Source of the DNA: Streptomyces aureocirculatus
GTDB taxonomy: Bacteria; Actinomycetota; Actinomycetes; Streptomycetales; Streptomycetaceae
Assembly: GCF_000720475.1 (NCBI RefSeq)
Contig: NZ_JOAP01000010.1
Location: 62,001-126,000, forward strand
Direction of reading: 5' to 3'
Length of the DNA stretch: 64,000 bases
In this document: piece by piece, positions 44,374 through 52,994 of the stretch
Layout: each line of letters opens with the position of its first letter
Numbering within the stretch: the first letter of the stretch is position 1
The notes under the pieces: model-generated
Databases searched by the model: none
What the model saw: only the letters and a program-made list of their open reading frames with translations
Told to the model about the DNA's origin: nothing
Translations under genes and position numbers: made by a program

Positions 44374-44904
44374 ATGGCCGACGACGTACGCATCCGGCAC
44401 ATCGCCGACCACGACTGGGGCGGCATCACGGAGTTGGAGGCCGCGGTGTACACCGGCCTCGGCCTCTCCGAGGGCCGCGCGGCACTGGAGTCGCGGGCCC
44501 GTGCCTCACCGAGCACCTGCTTCGTGCTCGACCGCGCCGGCGAGCAGGCGGGCTATCTGCTCGCCCTGCCCTATCCGCCGTTCCGGTCGCCTGATCTGAC
44601 GCGGACCGAAGAGGCGCCAGCAGCGGGCGCCGCCCCTGTTCCCTCGGCGAATCTGCATCTGCACGACCTAGTCGTCGCCGAGGACTACCGGGGCCACGGG
44701 CTCGCCCGCCGGCTCCTGCGCCATCTCGCCTCGACCGCACGGGCGCAGACGTACGAACAGATCTCCCTGGTCGCCGTCGCTGGGAGCGAGCCCTTCTGGG
44801 CGGCACAGGGATACCGGGCCCATCGGGAGATACCGCTCCCGGGGAGTTACGGCACCGACGCGGTGTACATGTCCGCGGCCGTGCCGGAAGGACGACGAGG
44901 CTGA
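44374..44904 (+). CDS. GNAT family N-acetyltransferase
   Basis: A 176-residue GNAT. The acetyl-CoA loop is EDYRGHGLARRLL (R-x-x-G-x-G/A) at about 104-116, with the preceding beta strand LHLHDLVV and a later FWAAQGY. The ATG follows the decarboxylase TAG with no gap; GGGAGGG lies upstream. An amine product of the decarboxylase would be a natural acetylation substrate, either as a tailoring step or self-protection, but this is inference. It is followed by the MFS exporter after eight bases. Confidence 0.9.
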   Translation: MADDVRIRHIADHDWGGITELEAAVYTGLGLSEGRAALESRARASPSTCFVLDRAGEQAGYLLALPYPPFRSPDLTRTEEAPAAGAAPVPSANLHLHDLVVAEDYRGHGLARRLLRHLASTARAQTYEQISLVAVAGSEPFWAAQGYRAHREIPLPGSYGTDAVYMSAAVPEGRRG

Positions 44905-44912
44905 AGAGGCTG

Positions 44913-46142
44913 ATGAACATGTTGCTCGTTCGCGATGAGTTCCGCCGCGCACAACTGGCCATCGCGGCGCTGTTCTGCGTCCTGGGTTTCCAGTACGCGA
45001 CGTGGGCGGCGCGGCTGCCCGCGCTCAAGTCCAAGCTCGACCTCTCCGAGGCCGAGCTCGGGCTGCTCCTGATGGCCTGCGGCGTGGGCGCGGCGGCCTC
45101 CTTCCCGCTGGTCGCCGCGCTCAGCAGACGCTGGGGCTCACAGCGCCTCGCGCTCCTGTCGGCCCTGTTCCTAGGGGTGCTCCTGCTCGCCCTGGCCGCC
45201 GCGCCCAACTATCCGGTGGCGCTTGCCGTCATGTGCGCCGACGGCCTGGGCGTCGGATGTCTGAACGTGGCCATGAACGCGCAGGGCGCCGCCCTTGAGT
45301 CCCGGTACAGGCGCACCGCAATGTCGCAGTTGCACGCCACGTTCAGCGCCGGATCGCTGGGGGCGGCCCTGCTCGCCTCCGGGATGAGCGCGCTCAGCCA
45401 TTCGGTGGCGCTGCACTTCGGCGTCGCCACCGTGCTCGTCATCCTCCTCACGCTGTACGCACAGCCCTCGTTGCTCCCCGAGGAGCGGCCCGCCGGGCAG
45501 TCCGCGGGCGTAGCCACCGAAGACGCCACCGACGAAGCCGCGGGCGAGGCGGCGGCGAAGAAGCGGCGCACCTGGTCCATCCCCTCCCGGGTCACCTTGT
45601 GGATGGGCGGCGCGATGGTCTTCGGCACCGTCGCGGAGGGCGCCATGAACGACTGGTCGGCGCTGTACATGAAGGAGGTCGCCGACGCGTCGGCGCGCCT
45701 CGCGCCCCTGGGCATCGCCGTCGTGTCGGTCATGATGGTCCTCGCCCGGCTCTTCGCCGACGGCTGGCGCACCCGCTGGGGCGACGCCCGCGTCGTGCGC
45801 GTGGGCAGCCTCCTGGCCGCGGCGGGCCTCGCGTTCGCTCTCCTCGCGGGGGGTGTCGTGCCCGCCCTGATCGGGTTCGCCTGCATGGGTCTCGGCATCG
45901 CGGCCGTGACTCCGTGCGTGTACGTGGCGGCGGCGCGGCAGGGCTCGGGGGCCCTCGCGCTCGTCGCGGCCATGGGCACCACGGGCCTCCTCGCCGGTCC
46001 CCCGGTGATCGGCTTCATCGCCGCAGGGAGCAGCCTGGTCTGGGGCATGGCGGCGGTGGCGGTCTCGGTGGCGCTGGTGTCCGTCTGCGCGGCCCGGATC
46101 CGCTGGACGACGACCGCGGAGGTGGCGGAGGCCAAGGTGTGA
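44913..46142 (+). CDS. MFS transporter (probable exporter)
   Basis: A 409-residue integral membrane protein with about 12 hydrophobic segments in two halves joined by a charged Ala/Glu loop near residues 195-215. The N-terminal half carries ATWAARLPALKSKLDLSEAE, typical of the YbjJ-like branch of the major facilitator superfamily. The last gene of the operon, it probably exports the operon product. GAAGAGG precedes the ATG. A strong terminator follows at 46154. Confidence 0.92.
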   Translation: MNMLLVRDEFRRAQLAIAALFCVLGFQYATWAARLPALKSKLDLSEAELGLLLMACGVGAAASFPLVAALSRRWGSQRLALLSALFLGVLLLALAAAPNYPVALAVMCADGLGVGCLNVAMNAQGAALESRYRRTAMSQLHATFSAGSLGAALLASGMSALSHSVALHFGVATVLVILLTLYAQPSLLPEERPAGQSAGVATEDATDEAAGEAAAKKRRTWSIPSRVTLWMGGAMVFGTVAEGAMNDWSALYMKEVADASARLAPLGIAVVSVMMVLARLFADGWRTRWGDARVVRVGSLLAAAGLAFALLAGGVVPALIGFACMGLGIAAVTPCVYVAAARQGSGALALVAAMGTTGLLAGPPVIGFIAAGSSLVWGMAAVAVSVALVSVCAARIRWTTTAEVAEAKV

Positions 46143-46153
46143 GACGGCGCGCA

Positions 46154-46195
46154 CGGCGGGTCCCTGCTACGCGTGGGGACCCGCCGCCCTTTTTT
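46154..46195 (+). terminator. Rho-independent terminator after the MFS gene
   Basis: CGGCGGGTCCC (46154-46164) pairs with GGGACCCGCCG (46176-46186), followed by CCC and six T residues. It is the clearest intrinsic terminator of the window and marks the end of the 40.8-46.1 kb operon. Confidence 0.93.
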
Positions 46196-46245
46196 GGTTG
46201 CGCGGTTCGCGCTACCGCTCCGTTCCGCGCTCTGCGCTGTGCGCG

Positions 46246-46779
46246 CTACCGCTCCGTCCGCAGGTCCAGGTGGAAGCGGGTGTAGTCCGCGAACTCGGCC
46301 ACAGGCGCGAAGCCGAGGCGGGTGAGCAGGGCGACGCTCCTGTCGTTGCCGCGCGTGACGCCCGCGTAGACGTCCGTCGCCCCGAGCTCGCGCGCCGCGT
46401 ACGCGTACAGGGCGGCGCACGCGGCGCCGGCGCGGCCCGCGCCCGTGTGGGCCTCGTCGAGCCAGTACCCAGTGCCGTAGCGCGGCGGGTCGACGGCGAT
46501 CAGGTCGGCCCGGCCGATCAGCGCCCCGTCGAGGCGGATTCCGTACCGGAGGCTGGGGGCGGGCTCGTCCGACAGGTGCGCGCGCACCCACTGCGGGGTC
46601 GCACGGCTCTCCTCCTGGTAGTCGCCGAGGCGGCTCAGGTGCTGCCGGTTGCGGTCGAGGAGCGCGTAGTACGCGTCGGCGTCCGCCACCGTCAGCTCAC
46701 GCAGCACGAGCCCCGGCAGTTCCGTTGGGAGTTCGGGAGCGTCACCCCGATGCACAGGGGCTTTTGGGGTTCGCGTCAT
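46246..46779 (-). CDS. GNAT acetyltransferase, RimJ/RimL-like
   Basis: A 177-residue acetyltransferase. LRELTVADADAYYALLDRNR at the start, YGTGYWLDEAHTGAG and the loop GAGRAGAACAAL followed by NDRSVALLTRLGF fit the RimJ/RimL family that acetylates protein N-termini or small amines. Cytosolic. The ATG is at 46779. It is convergent with the exporter operon and separated by the T-rich terminator. Confidence 0.9.
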   Translation of the reverse strand: MTRTPKAPVHRGDAPELPTELPGLVLRELTVADADAYYALLDRNRQHLSRLGDYQEESRATPQWVRAHLSDEPAPSLRYGIRLDGALIGRADLIAVDPPRYGTGYWLDEAHTGAGRAGAACAALYAYAARELGATDVYAGVTRGNDRSVALLTRLGFAPVAEFADYTRFHLDLRTER

Positions 46780-46821
46780 GCAAGCGAAGGTACGGGTCCG
46801 GCCACGCCGTCGCCAACGGGA

Positions 46822-48252
46822 TTACCCCTCGCCGTCTCCGGCGGACGACCGCTCGCGTCCCAGGACCCGCAGGGCCCGGTCGAAGGCCGAGTCCCTCCGG
46901 TGCTTGAACTCCTCCTTCGTGAAGACGGGTTCGCTCAGGTGCGGGGGGATTCCCGGTCCGTCGAAGGTGGTTCCCGACCGGGTCAGGAACTCCTCGTTCG
47001 GCAGCCACGCCGCCATGCCGTTGGGCAGCTTGCGCACCAGGACGTCGGAGAAAACGCCCTGTGTGTGCTGTCCGATGCGCACGGTCGTGCCGGGCCTGTC
47101 GATCAGTGACTGGGTGAACGTCTCCCCCGCGCTCACCGTTGAGCCGCCGGTGAGAACGGCGACGGGACCGGTGTAGCGGGGTCCGTGGGCGGGTGTGACG
47201 CGTGCGGGCTGCGGGCGGGTGTGCCTGGTGGGGTCGGCGGGGTCGTTGCGGGCCCGCTTGGAGTACGCGACATAGCCGGTGTCGGTGAGGCGCCCCGCGA
47301 TGCGCAGCCCGAGGACGTCGGAGCCGCCGCCGTTGATCCGCAGGTCGATGACCAGTCCGTGCAGGCGCCGGGTGCGCTCCTTGGTGAAGACGGCGTCGAG
47401 GGCCCGGTCGAGCTCGGCGCGGTGTGCGCTGAAGGGGGCGGTGCGGCTCGCGTACCCGCTGAATCCGGAGACCCGCAGATATCCCTGGCCGCCGGGCAGG
47501 TCGGCGTAGGTGATCCGCCCCTTGGCGAAGTCCTGTACGTTCTTGGCGCCCTTCAGGTCGCGTTTGAGGACCAGCTTCTTCACCCGGGCGTTCAACGCGG
47601 GCGAGGGCACCATGGTCCCCGGCCGGGTCCTGGCGAAGCGCCGGTCGCCGTCCTGCACCATGACGTGTGCGTCCTTGAGCGGCTCGACCATCTCGGAGAA
47701 GACCGCGAACAGTTCATCGCGGGTGGTATCGGCGTGCACCTTGGGCCGGTACCGGTCGCGCATGGCGTGCCAGTCGATGCCCCGGGCGGCGAAGAACGGG
47801 TAGTTCTCCTCGAACGACTGCCAGAAGACGTCGAAGGAGGCCACGGGGCCCCGCGGGGCCGGACGGGTGCAGGCGGCGGGGAGCTTGTCGATGCGCCGCA
47901 GCTCCTGGTGGCCGACGGAGCTGTCCGTGCGCAGCGTCGCCCGGTCGCGCCCGCGCGCCGCCCGCAGCGTGAGCACGGAGCCGTCCGCGATGTACCGGCC
48001 GGGGCCCGTCCGCCGCGCCGTCCCGCCCTTCATACAGCTCCCCGACGTGGTCTGGTACTCCTGCAACGTTCCCTGACGAACCGACCACACCGTGCCGTAT
48101 CCGTCCACACGCCATAAACCGTGGATTCCCGACTCCGCCGCACGCGCTGCCGGTGACACCTCCGCGGGAGTCGCCGCTGTCGCCGCCCCCGCGGCGAGGG
48201 CCGCCCCCGCCGTGAGTGTCAGAGCCGTCACCACGGCCGTCGCCATTCTCAT
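46822..48252 (-). CDS. Secreted S41 family peptidase (C-terminal processing protease-like)
   Basis: A 476-residue secreted protein. A signal peptide (MRMATAVVTALTLTAGAALAAGA) leads to an N-terminal domain of about 115 residues, then the tricorn/CtpA-like core: FDVFWQSFEENYPFFAARGI, LKDAHVMV, VIDLRINGGGSD and the nucleophile region GGSTVSAGETF (Ser) with a later FSDVLVRKLPNG. A PDZ domain is not obvious. It probably cleaves peptides outside the membrane. GAAAGG lies eight bases before the ATG at 48252. It is divergent from the sigma/CAP fusion gene. Confidence 0.9.
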   Translation of the reverse strand: MRMATAVVTALTLTAGAALAAGAATAATPAEVSPAARAAESGIHGLWRVDGYGTVWSVRQGTLQEYQTTSGSCMKGGTARRTGPGRYIADGSVLTLRAARGRDRATLRTDSSVGHQELRRIDKLPAACTRPAPRGPVASFDVFWQSFEENYPFFAARGIDWHAMRDRYRPKVHADTTRDELFAVFSEMVEPLKDAHVMVQDGDRRFARTRPGTMVPSPALNARVKKLVLKRDLKGAKNVQDFAKGRITYADLPGGQGYLRVSGFSGYASRTAPFSAHRAELDRALDAVFTKERTRRLHGLVIDLRINGGGSDVLGLRIAGRLTDTGYVAYSKRARNDPADPTRHTRPQPARVTPAHGPRYTGPVAVLTGGSTVSAGETFTQSLIDRPGTTVRIGQHTQGVFSDVLVRKLPNGMAAWLPNEEFLTRSGTTFDGPGIPPHLSEPVFTKEEFKHRRDSAFDRALRVLGRERSSAGDGEG

Positions 48253-48515
48253 GTGCTGCCTTTCGTCACCAGTGTCCGTACCTGGTCGGAGGTCGGACCG
48301 GGTCGGTGTCCTGACCCGCGTCCACGATGGCGCACGCGGTGCCGTGCGCCCATCCGGCTGCCCCGAGTCCCACGGTGGGGACAGCCCCCCAGAGGATCAA
48401 CGGAAAACGTGACCCGGCTCTCAATGTCATCGTCGAGGTTTCTGTTATCCCGCCGCGGCGCGCAGGATCTCCCAAACAGCAGGGGTCACACGGACACCAG
48501 GACAGGAGATGCGTT

Positions 48516-50363
48516 GTGGAGCACGACCGGCGCAAGCGCGAGCAGGTCGAGGGCGCCGAGCTGACCGCTCTGGTCGCTGCCGCGCGAACGGGAGACGCAC
48601 AGGCGCAGCACGACCTCGCCGCCTCCTTCCTGCCGCTCGTGTACAACATCGTGGGCCGTGCCCTCGGTGGTCACGCCGACGTCGACGACACCGTGCAGGA
48701 AGTCATGGTGCGGATGCTCCGCGGGCTCCCGGGTCTGCGGGATCCCGCGTCGTTCCGGTCCTGGCTCGTGGCCATCGCGATGAACGAGACCCGCCGCCAC
48801 CAGCAGCCCACGCCGGTGGACAGCGGCCTTCAGGACGCGTACGAGGTGCCCGACCCCGGCAGCGACTTCACCGGCGTCACCATCCTGCGGCTCGGCCTGT
48901 CCGGCGAGCGCAAGGAGGTCGCACAGGCGACCCGCTGGATGGACGACGACTACCGGGAGCTGCTCGCCCTGTGGTGGCTGGAGGCCGCAGGGGAACTCTC
49001 CCGGACCGAGATCGCCGAGGCCCTCGGCCTCACCGCGGAGCACACGGCCGTACGCGTCCAGCGCATGAAGGCCCAACTGGTGTCGGCCCGAACCGTGGTG
49101 CGCGCCCTCGCGACGACACCGCGCTGCCCCGGCCTCGTGGACCTGACCGCGTCCTGGGACGGCGGGCCTTCCGCGCTGTGGCGCAAGCGGCTCGCGCGGC
49201 ACACCCGCGCGTGCGGCGCGTGTACGGGGCACGGCGCGCGCCTCACTCCTGCCGAGGGACTGTTGGCGGGCCTCGCACTCGTACCGCCGCTGGCGGCGGG
49301 CAGCTTCCACATGACCGACCCGGCCGTGACCGCCCCGACAGCCCACGCGCAACCCGTCCAGCACGCCGAGCCCGCCCAGCACTCGGGCCATCTGCAGCAC
49401 ACAGACCGCTTCCAGCACATCCGACAACCGCAGTACGGCCACCCGACCGACGACACCGAGGCAATCCCCCACACCATGAACTCACCGGATCCGATGGACC
49501 CGCAGGCCACCCAGCACCACTGGACGCCCGACGACGTCACGGCCATCTCCCCGCCCGCCTCCGGCTCCCGCGGTTCGCGTGCCGAGCTGCGGCAGGGGCG
49601 GCGCACCTCGCGACGCCGCAAGCAGGCGGTCGCGGCCGGCGCCGGCATCGCGGCGATAGCCACCCTCACCGCCGTCATGCAGCTCGGCACGGACGACTCC
49701 GAATCCCCGGACAAGAGCACGGCCGCCGCCATGAGGACGGACGAGCCCACCCCGGCCGACACGGAGCCGTCGCACACGCCCGAGGCGAAGCGGTCCCCCT
49801 CCGCGTCCCCGTCGAAGACGAAGAAAAAGACAAAGGCGAAGTCCGCCGAGCCGGAGAAGTCGGCCAAGGCGGAGCGGAAGCCGCGGAGCACGGCCAAGGC
49901 CGGGTCCAAGAAGCCGAAGCCGCCCCCCGCGCCCCCGAAGACGCGCCGCCCGAGCGCCATACCGACGCCGCAGGCACCTTCAGGATCGACCGCACAGCAG
50001 GTCCTGCGGCTCGTCAACGACGAACGCCAGAAGGCCGGGTGCCGCCCGCTCACCTACAACAGCAAACTCGCCACGGCCGCCCAGCGGCACTCCGCGGACA
50101 TGAAGGCGCGCAACTACTTCGACCACACCTCCCCCGACGGCACCGACCCGGGCAAGCGCATCACGGCCGCCGGTTACCGGTGGAGCACCTACGGCGAGAA
50201 CATCGCCCGCGGCCAGCAGGGCGCCTCCTCCGTCATGACCTCCTGGATGAACAGCGAGGGCCACCGCGCGAACATCCTCAACTGCTCGTTCAAGGAGCTG
50301 GGCGTGGGCATCGAGCGTGGCTCCGGTGGCCCGTGGTGGACACAGAACTTCGGCGCCCGCTGA
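48516..50363 (+). CDS. ECF-type sigma factor fused to zinc motif, transmembrane helix and extracellular CAP (SCP/PR-1) domain
   Basis: A 615-residue single-chain signalling protein. Residues about 15-95 form sigma region 2 (AAARTGDAQAQHDLAASF, HADVDDTVQEVMVRML) and 150-205 region 4 (LSRTEIAEALGLTAEHTAVR). An H-x3-C-x2-C zinc motif (HTRACGAC, near 229) resembles ZAS anti-sigma domains. A low-complexity His/Gln/Pro stretch follows, then one transmembrane helix at about 370-388, a Lys/Pro-rich wall-spanning linker and a C-terminal CAP domain from 491 (LRLVNDERQ, HSADMKARNYFDHTSPDG, GENIARGQ, GHRANILN). The sigma head would be cytosolic and the CAP domain outside. The GTG at 48516 has AGGAG eight bases upstream. 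Confidence 0.9.
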   Translation: MEHDRRKREQVEGAELTALVAAARTGDAQAQHDLAASFLPLVYNIVGRALGGHADVDDTVQEVMVRMLRGLPGLRDPASFRSWLVAIAMNETRRHQQPTPVDSGLQDAYEVPDPGSDFTGVTILRLGLSGERKEVAQATRWMDDDYRELLALWWLEAAGELSRTEIAEALGLTAEHTAVRVQRMKAQLVSARTVVRALATTPRCPGLVDLTASWDGGPSALWRKRLARHTRACGACTGHGARLTPAEGLLAGLALVPPLAAGSFHMTDPAVTAPTAHAQPVQHAEPAQHSGHLQHTDRFQHIRQPQYGHPTDDTEAIPHTMNSPDPMDPQATQHHWTPDDVTAISPPASGSRGSRAELRQGRRTSRRRKQAVAAGAGIAAIATLTAVMQLGTDDSESPDKSTAAAMRTDEPTPADTEPSHTPEAKRSPSASPSKTKKKTKAKSAEPEKSAKAERKPRSTAKAGSKKPKPPPAPPKTRRPSAIPTPQAPSGSTAQQVLRLVNDERQKAGCRPLTYNSKLATAAQRHSADMKARNYFDHTSPDGTDPGKRITAAGYRWSTYGENIARGQQGASSVMTSWMNSEGHRANILNCSFKELGVGIERGSGGPWWTQNFGAR

Positions 50364-50547
50364 CCGTCGCGAAAGGGGCACTGAAGGGGCTTCTACGCCG
50401 GCTGGGCCCGCGGGAGCGTCGCCGCGACCAATCCGATCCGCGGCACCCGACGGCGATGAACGATCAGCCGGCCAGCCCCTGGAACTGACCACAGGGCCCA
50501 CCGCAGGACCGCACTCCTGAACCTGAACCCGTCTCCACCCCGGTCAG

Positions 50548-50580
50548 CTCCGGCCCGCCACCCCCAGCGGCGGGCCGGAG
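50548..50580. terminator. 12-bp perfect hairpin between convergent genes
   Basis: CTCCGGCCCGCC (50548-50559) pairs with GGCGGGCCGGAG (50569-50580) around a 9-base loop. It lies between the sigma/CAP gene and the convergent DinB gene. Confidence 0.8.
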
Positions 50581-50600
50581 CACGGCGGCCCCGGCCTCCG

Positions 50601-51170
50601 TCACTGGCCCACTCGTCCGTCGACACACTCGCGCAGCAGATCGGCGTGCCCGCAGTGCCGGGCGTACTCCTCGATCCTGTGCACCATGAGCTCCCGGACC
50701 GAGGTCCTGTCCTTCCCCAGTCTCTGGCCCAGGTCCGGGTGCTCGGCCAGCGCGGCGTCGGTCGCGGCCTGCTCGCGCGCCAGATCGGCGTACGCGGCGT
50801 CGACCACGGCCTGATCGCCGACCGCCCCGTGGAAGTCCGCGTCCTTCGGGCCGTACAGCTTCGGCTCCGGGTCGCCCTCGTGGATCCAGTTGCGCCAGTC
50901 CCGCTCCACCTCGACGAGGTGCCGTACCAGGCCGAGCAGCGACATCGTCGACGGCGGGACCGACCGACGGGCCAGTTGCTCCGCGTCCAGGCCCTCGCAC
51001 TTCATCAGCAGGGTGAGGCGGTAGCCATCGAGGAAGTCGAGCAGCGTCGCGAGCTCGCCGTCCGGACCGGCACCGTCAATGTCACGGGGGTCGTCGTCCG
51101 GGTCCGCCCACATGTCGGGGTGAACGGTCGCCTGGGTCCATCGCGCGGGGTGATCACTCATGCGTGCCAT
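50601..51170 (-). CDS. DinB family protein (DUF664-type)
   Basis: A 189-residue four-helix protein of the DinB/YfiT superfamily. LLDFLDGYRLTLLMKCEGLD, SLLGLVRHLVEVERDWRNW with metal-binding His, and MVHRIEEYARHCGHADLLRE supply the conserved His triad of this group. Members include thiol-dependent transferases and many of unknown role. Cytosolic. The ATG at 51170 is used; ATG 51161 is an alternative. It stands alone and is divergent from an anti-sigma-like kinase gene. Confidence 0.88.
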   Translation of the reverse strand: MARMSDHPARWTQATVHPDMWADPDDDPRDIDGAGPDGELATLLDFLDGYRLTLLMKCEGLDAEQLARRSVPPSTMSLLGLVRHLVEVERDWRNWIHEGDPEPKLYGPKDADFHGAVGDQAVVDAAYADLAREQAATDAALAEHPDLGQRLGKDRTSVRELMVHRIEEYARHCGHADLLRECVDGRVGQ

Positions 51171-51417
51171 GTTCGTCCACGCGGGCCCGGTCCTGCCACT
51201 GCTTTAGCGGTCCCGCCACTGCCGTACACGGCCCACCGCGCCGGCACCGGCGGCCCCCGCCGACTCCGCGACTTCGAACCGTAGGGTGGCTTCCCTGCCT
51301 GGTCAGGGGCTTGCTGCCGGGAGGCGGGCGGTGCCACTCGGGTGGCACCCGCGTACAGGTCGCCGTTCGGGGCAGGCGAATCGATGTCCAAGAGCCTCAA
51401 AGCGACGGGAGATTGCC

Positions 51418-51834
51418 ATGGTGCATCCCCCAGAGGAGCAGCGGGTGTTCCGCGAATGGAAGCAGCAGGGACCGACGTCGGCGGCCCAGGCCCGTGCGAT
51501 GGCGGAAGACTTCATGGCAGTCGTCGGATACGGAGACGAGAAGCAGCGCGAGGCGGTGCTGCTCGTCGTGTCGGAGTTGGTGACCAACGCGCTGCGGCAC
51601 GGCCGCGGTGTGACCGCGTTCCGCCTCAGCCATGACACACGCGGCCTCACCGTGTCGGTGCGGGACGCCGAGGACCGGCCACCCCGGGAGCAGCCGCTCG
51701 ACCCCGGGCGGCCCGGCGGGTTCGGCATGCACCTGGTGCGCAGCCTCACGGGCGGTGTGGAGGTGCTGCGGCGCCCCGGCGGCAAGAGCGTCCGGGCGAC
51801 CGTCCCACGCCCCTGCGTCGGCAGCCGCCTGTGA
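51418..51834 (+). CDS. Anti-sigma-like ATP-binding protein (HATPase_c, RsbW family)
   Basis: A 138-residue GHKL ATPase of the RsbW/SpoIIAB type common in Streptomyces. The N box ELVTNALRHG is at about 58-67, the G1 box DAED near 85, and the G2 box GFGMHLVRSL near 102. It probably binds a sigma factor or phosphorylates a STAS partner; the STAS gene 240 bases downstream is a candidate. GGGAG precedes the ATG at 51418. Confidence 0.88.
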   Translation: MVHPPEEQRVFREWKQQGPTSAAQARAMAEDFMAVVGYGDEKQREAVLLVVSELVTNALRHGRGVTAFRLSHDTRGLTVSVRDAEDRPPREQPLDPGRPGGFGMHLVRSLTGGVEVLRRPGGKSVRATVPRPCVGSRL

Positions 51835-51858
51835 AGGCCCCGTACGCAGACAGCCCAG

Positions 51859-51921
51859 CCCGGAGAGACACCCGACCCGGAGAGACGCGGAGCCCGAAGA
51901 GACGCGGCAGCCCGGAGAGAC
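51859..51921. repeat. Four direct copies of CCCGGAGAGAC at 17-18 bp intervals
   Basis: Copies at 51859-51869, 51876-51886, 51893-51903 (one mismatch) and 51911-51921. They lie in the gap between the RsbW-like and STAS genes. The regular spacing of nearly two helical turns suggests a regulator array, though a simple degenerate minisatellite is possible. Confidence 0.75.
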
Positions 51922-52071
51922 GCCGACACCCCCTGGAGGCGTCGGTCTGTGACGAAGCCGACACGCCCGCGCCCGTGGAACGCAGGTAAAAATCGCGGTA
52001 CGGGGCAGGTGTCGTCCCATGCAGCACGGACAGGCCGAGTCGGGCGATGGCCGCCCAGAGGGAGTGCGCGT

Positions 52072-52428
52072 ATGGATGGTCACTTCTCGGTCGTCGCCGT
52101 CGGCCCGGATCCAGAGGCGACGCGAAGCGTATGGCGCCTCAAGGGTGAGCTGGACCTCGAAGGCGTACCCCTGCTCACCGAAACCGCGGGCAGCGGGCTC
52201 GAAACCGGCGGGCGGACCGTCGTCCTCGACTGCCAGGACATTACGTTCTGCGACTCCAGCGGTCTCAACGCGCTGCTGAGACTGCGTGAACAGGCCTCCC
52301 TGTCGGGTGCCCGTCTCGTCCTCGCCCGGCCCTCCGAGAACGTGCTGCACCTGCTGCGACTGACCCACACCGACTCGGTGTTCGACATCGTGGACACCCT
52401 CGCCGAAACACCCGTCCGTCGTGGTTGA
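52072..52428 (+). CDS. STAS-domain anti-sigma factor antagonist
   Basis: A 118-residue STAS protein (SpoIIAA/RsbV type). The core is GELDLEGVPLL, then VVLDCQDITFCDSSGLNALL, where the Ser pair after Asp is the phospho-acceptor site, and LVLARPSENVLHLLRLT. It should bind an RsbW-like kinase and be switched by phosphorylation. GAGGGAG precedes the ATG at 52072. Its stop overlaps the ANTAR gene start by 8 bases. Confidence 0.9.
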   Translation: MDGHFSVVAVGPDPEATRSVWRLKGELDLEGVPLLTETAGSGLETGGRTVVLDCQDITFCDSSGLNALLRLREQASLSGARLVLARPSENVLHLLRLTHTDSVFDIVDTLAETPVRRG

Positions 52429-52819
52429 CCAGCGCTCGGACCCCGAGACACGGAGACCGGCCGCCGAGGGCGTGACGGCGGCCGAAGGTGCAGGCCGGCC
52501 TGCGGCCGAAGGTGAAGTGGCGGCCAAGGAGCAGGAGATAGCCGAACTCCGTACGGAAGTCGGCCAGCTCAAGCACGCGGTGCGCGCCCATGCCACCGTC
52601 GACCAGGCCATCGGCGCGCTCGCCGCGATCTCCAACATCCGCCCCGAACAGGCGTGGGACGTGCTGACGGAAGTCTCCCAGCACACGAACATCAAGCTCC
52701 GGCTCATCGCCGAGCAGGTCGTCGAGTGGACCTGCGACGGCGAGCTGACCGACGACGTGCGCCGGGCGCTTCAGGAGAGCCTCGCCCGTCAGGAGCCCTG
52801 TGCGTCCCCACAGAGCTGA
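52421..52819 (+). CDS. ANTAR-domain RNA-binding protein without sensor domain
   Basis: A 132-residue protein. A short charged N-terminus with a helical stretch (AKEQEIAELRTEVGQLKHAV) leads to an ANTAR domain: HATVDQAIGALAAISNIRPEQAWDVL and NIKLRLIAEQVVEWT, with the conserved Ala/Ala/Arg-type positions. ANTAR proteins bind paired RNA hairpins to prevent termination. No PAS, GAF or receiver domain is present, so the signal may come from the STAS protein encoded by the overlapping upstream gene. The GTG start is at 52421. Confidence 0.85.
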   Translation: MVDQRSDPETRRPAAEGVTAAEGAGRPAAEGEVAAKEQEIAELRTEVGQLKHAVRAHATVDQAIGALAAISNIRPEQAWDVLTEVSQHTNIKLRLIAEQVVEWTCDGELTDDVRRALQESLARQEPCASPQS

Positions 52820-52852
52820 AGCCCCCTTCAGCCCTCGGGGTACGTGGTTTTA

Positions 52853-52886
52853 CCTCTGTTCCCGCGGGCGACCGCGGGAACAGAGG
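52853..52886. terminator. 15-bp perfect hairpin with GCGA tetraloop
   Basis: CCTCTGTTCCCGCGG (52853-52867) pairs with CCGCGGGAACAGAGG (52872-52886) around GCGA, a GNRA loop. It follows the ANTAR gene and faces the end of the convergent stressosome operon, so it may terminate both; a regulatory RNA role is conceivable. Confidence 0.8.
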
Positions 52887-52994
52887 GGGAGCTCACTGCC
52901 GAACTCTCCCGGGAGCAGATCGGTCGCGAACCCTCTGCGGCACCGGGTTTCCCGTATGCGCGTATCTATCCTGTCTATTCCCGTCTATTCATTT

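Noticed and set aside
48402..48434. A GGAAAAC ... CGTC pair upstream of the sigma/CAP gene, resembling an ECF autoregulatory promoter
   Set aside because: The spacing is about 22 bp, too long for an ECF promoter.
51859..51921. Regular repeats considered as a CRISPR array
   Set aside because: Repeat units are only 11 bp with 6-7 bp spacers and no cas genes are present.
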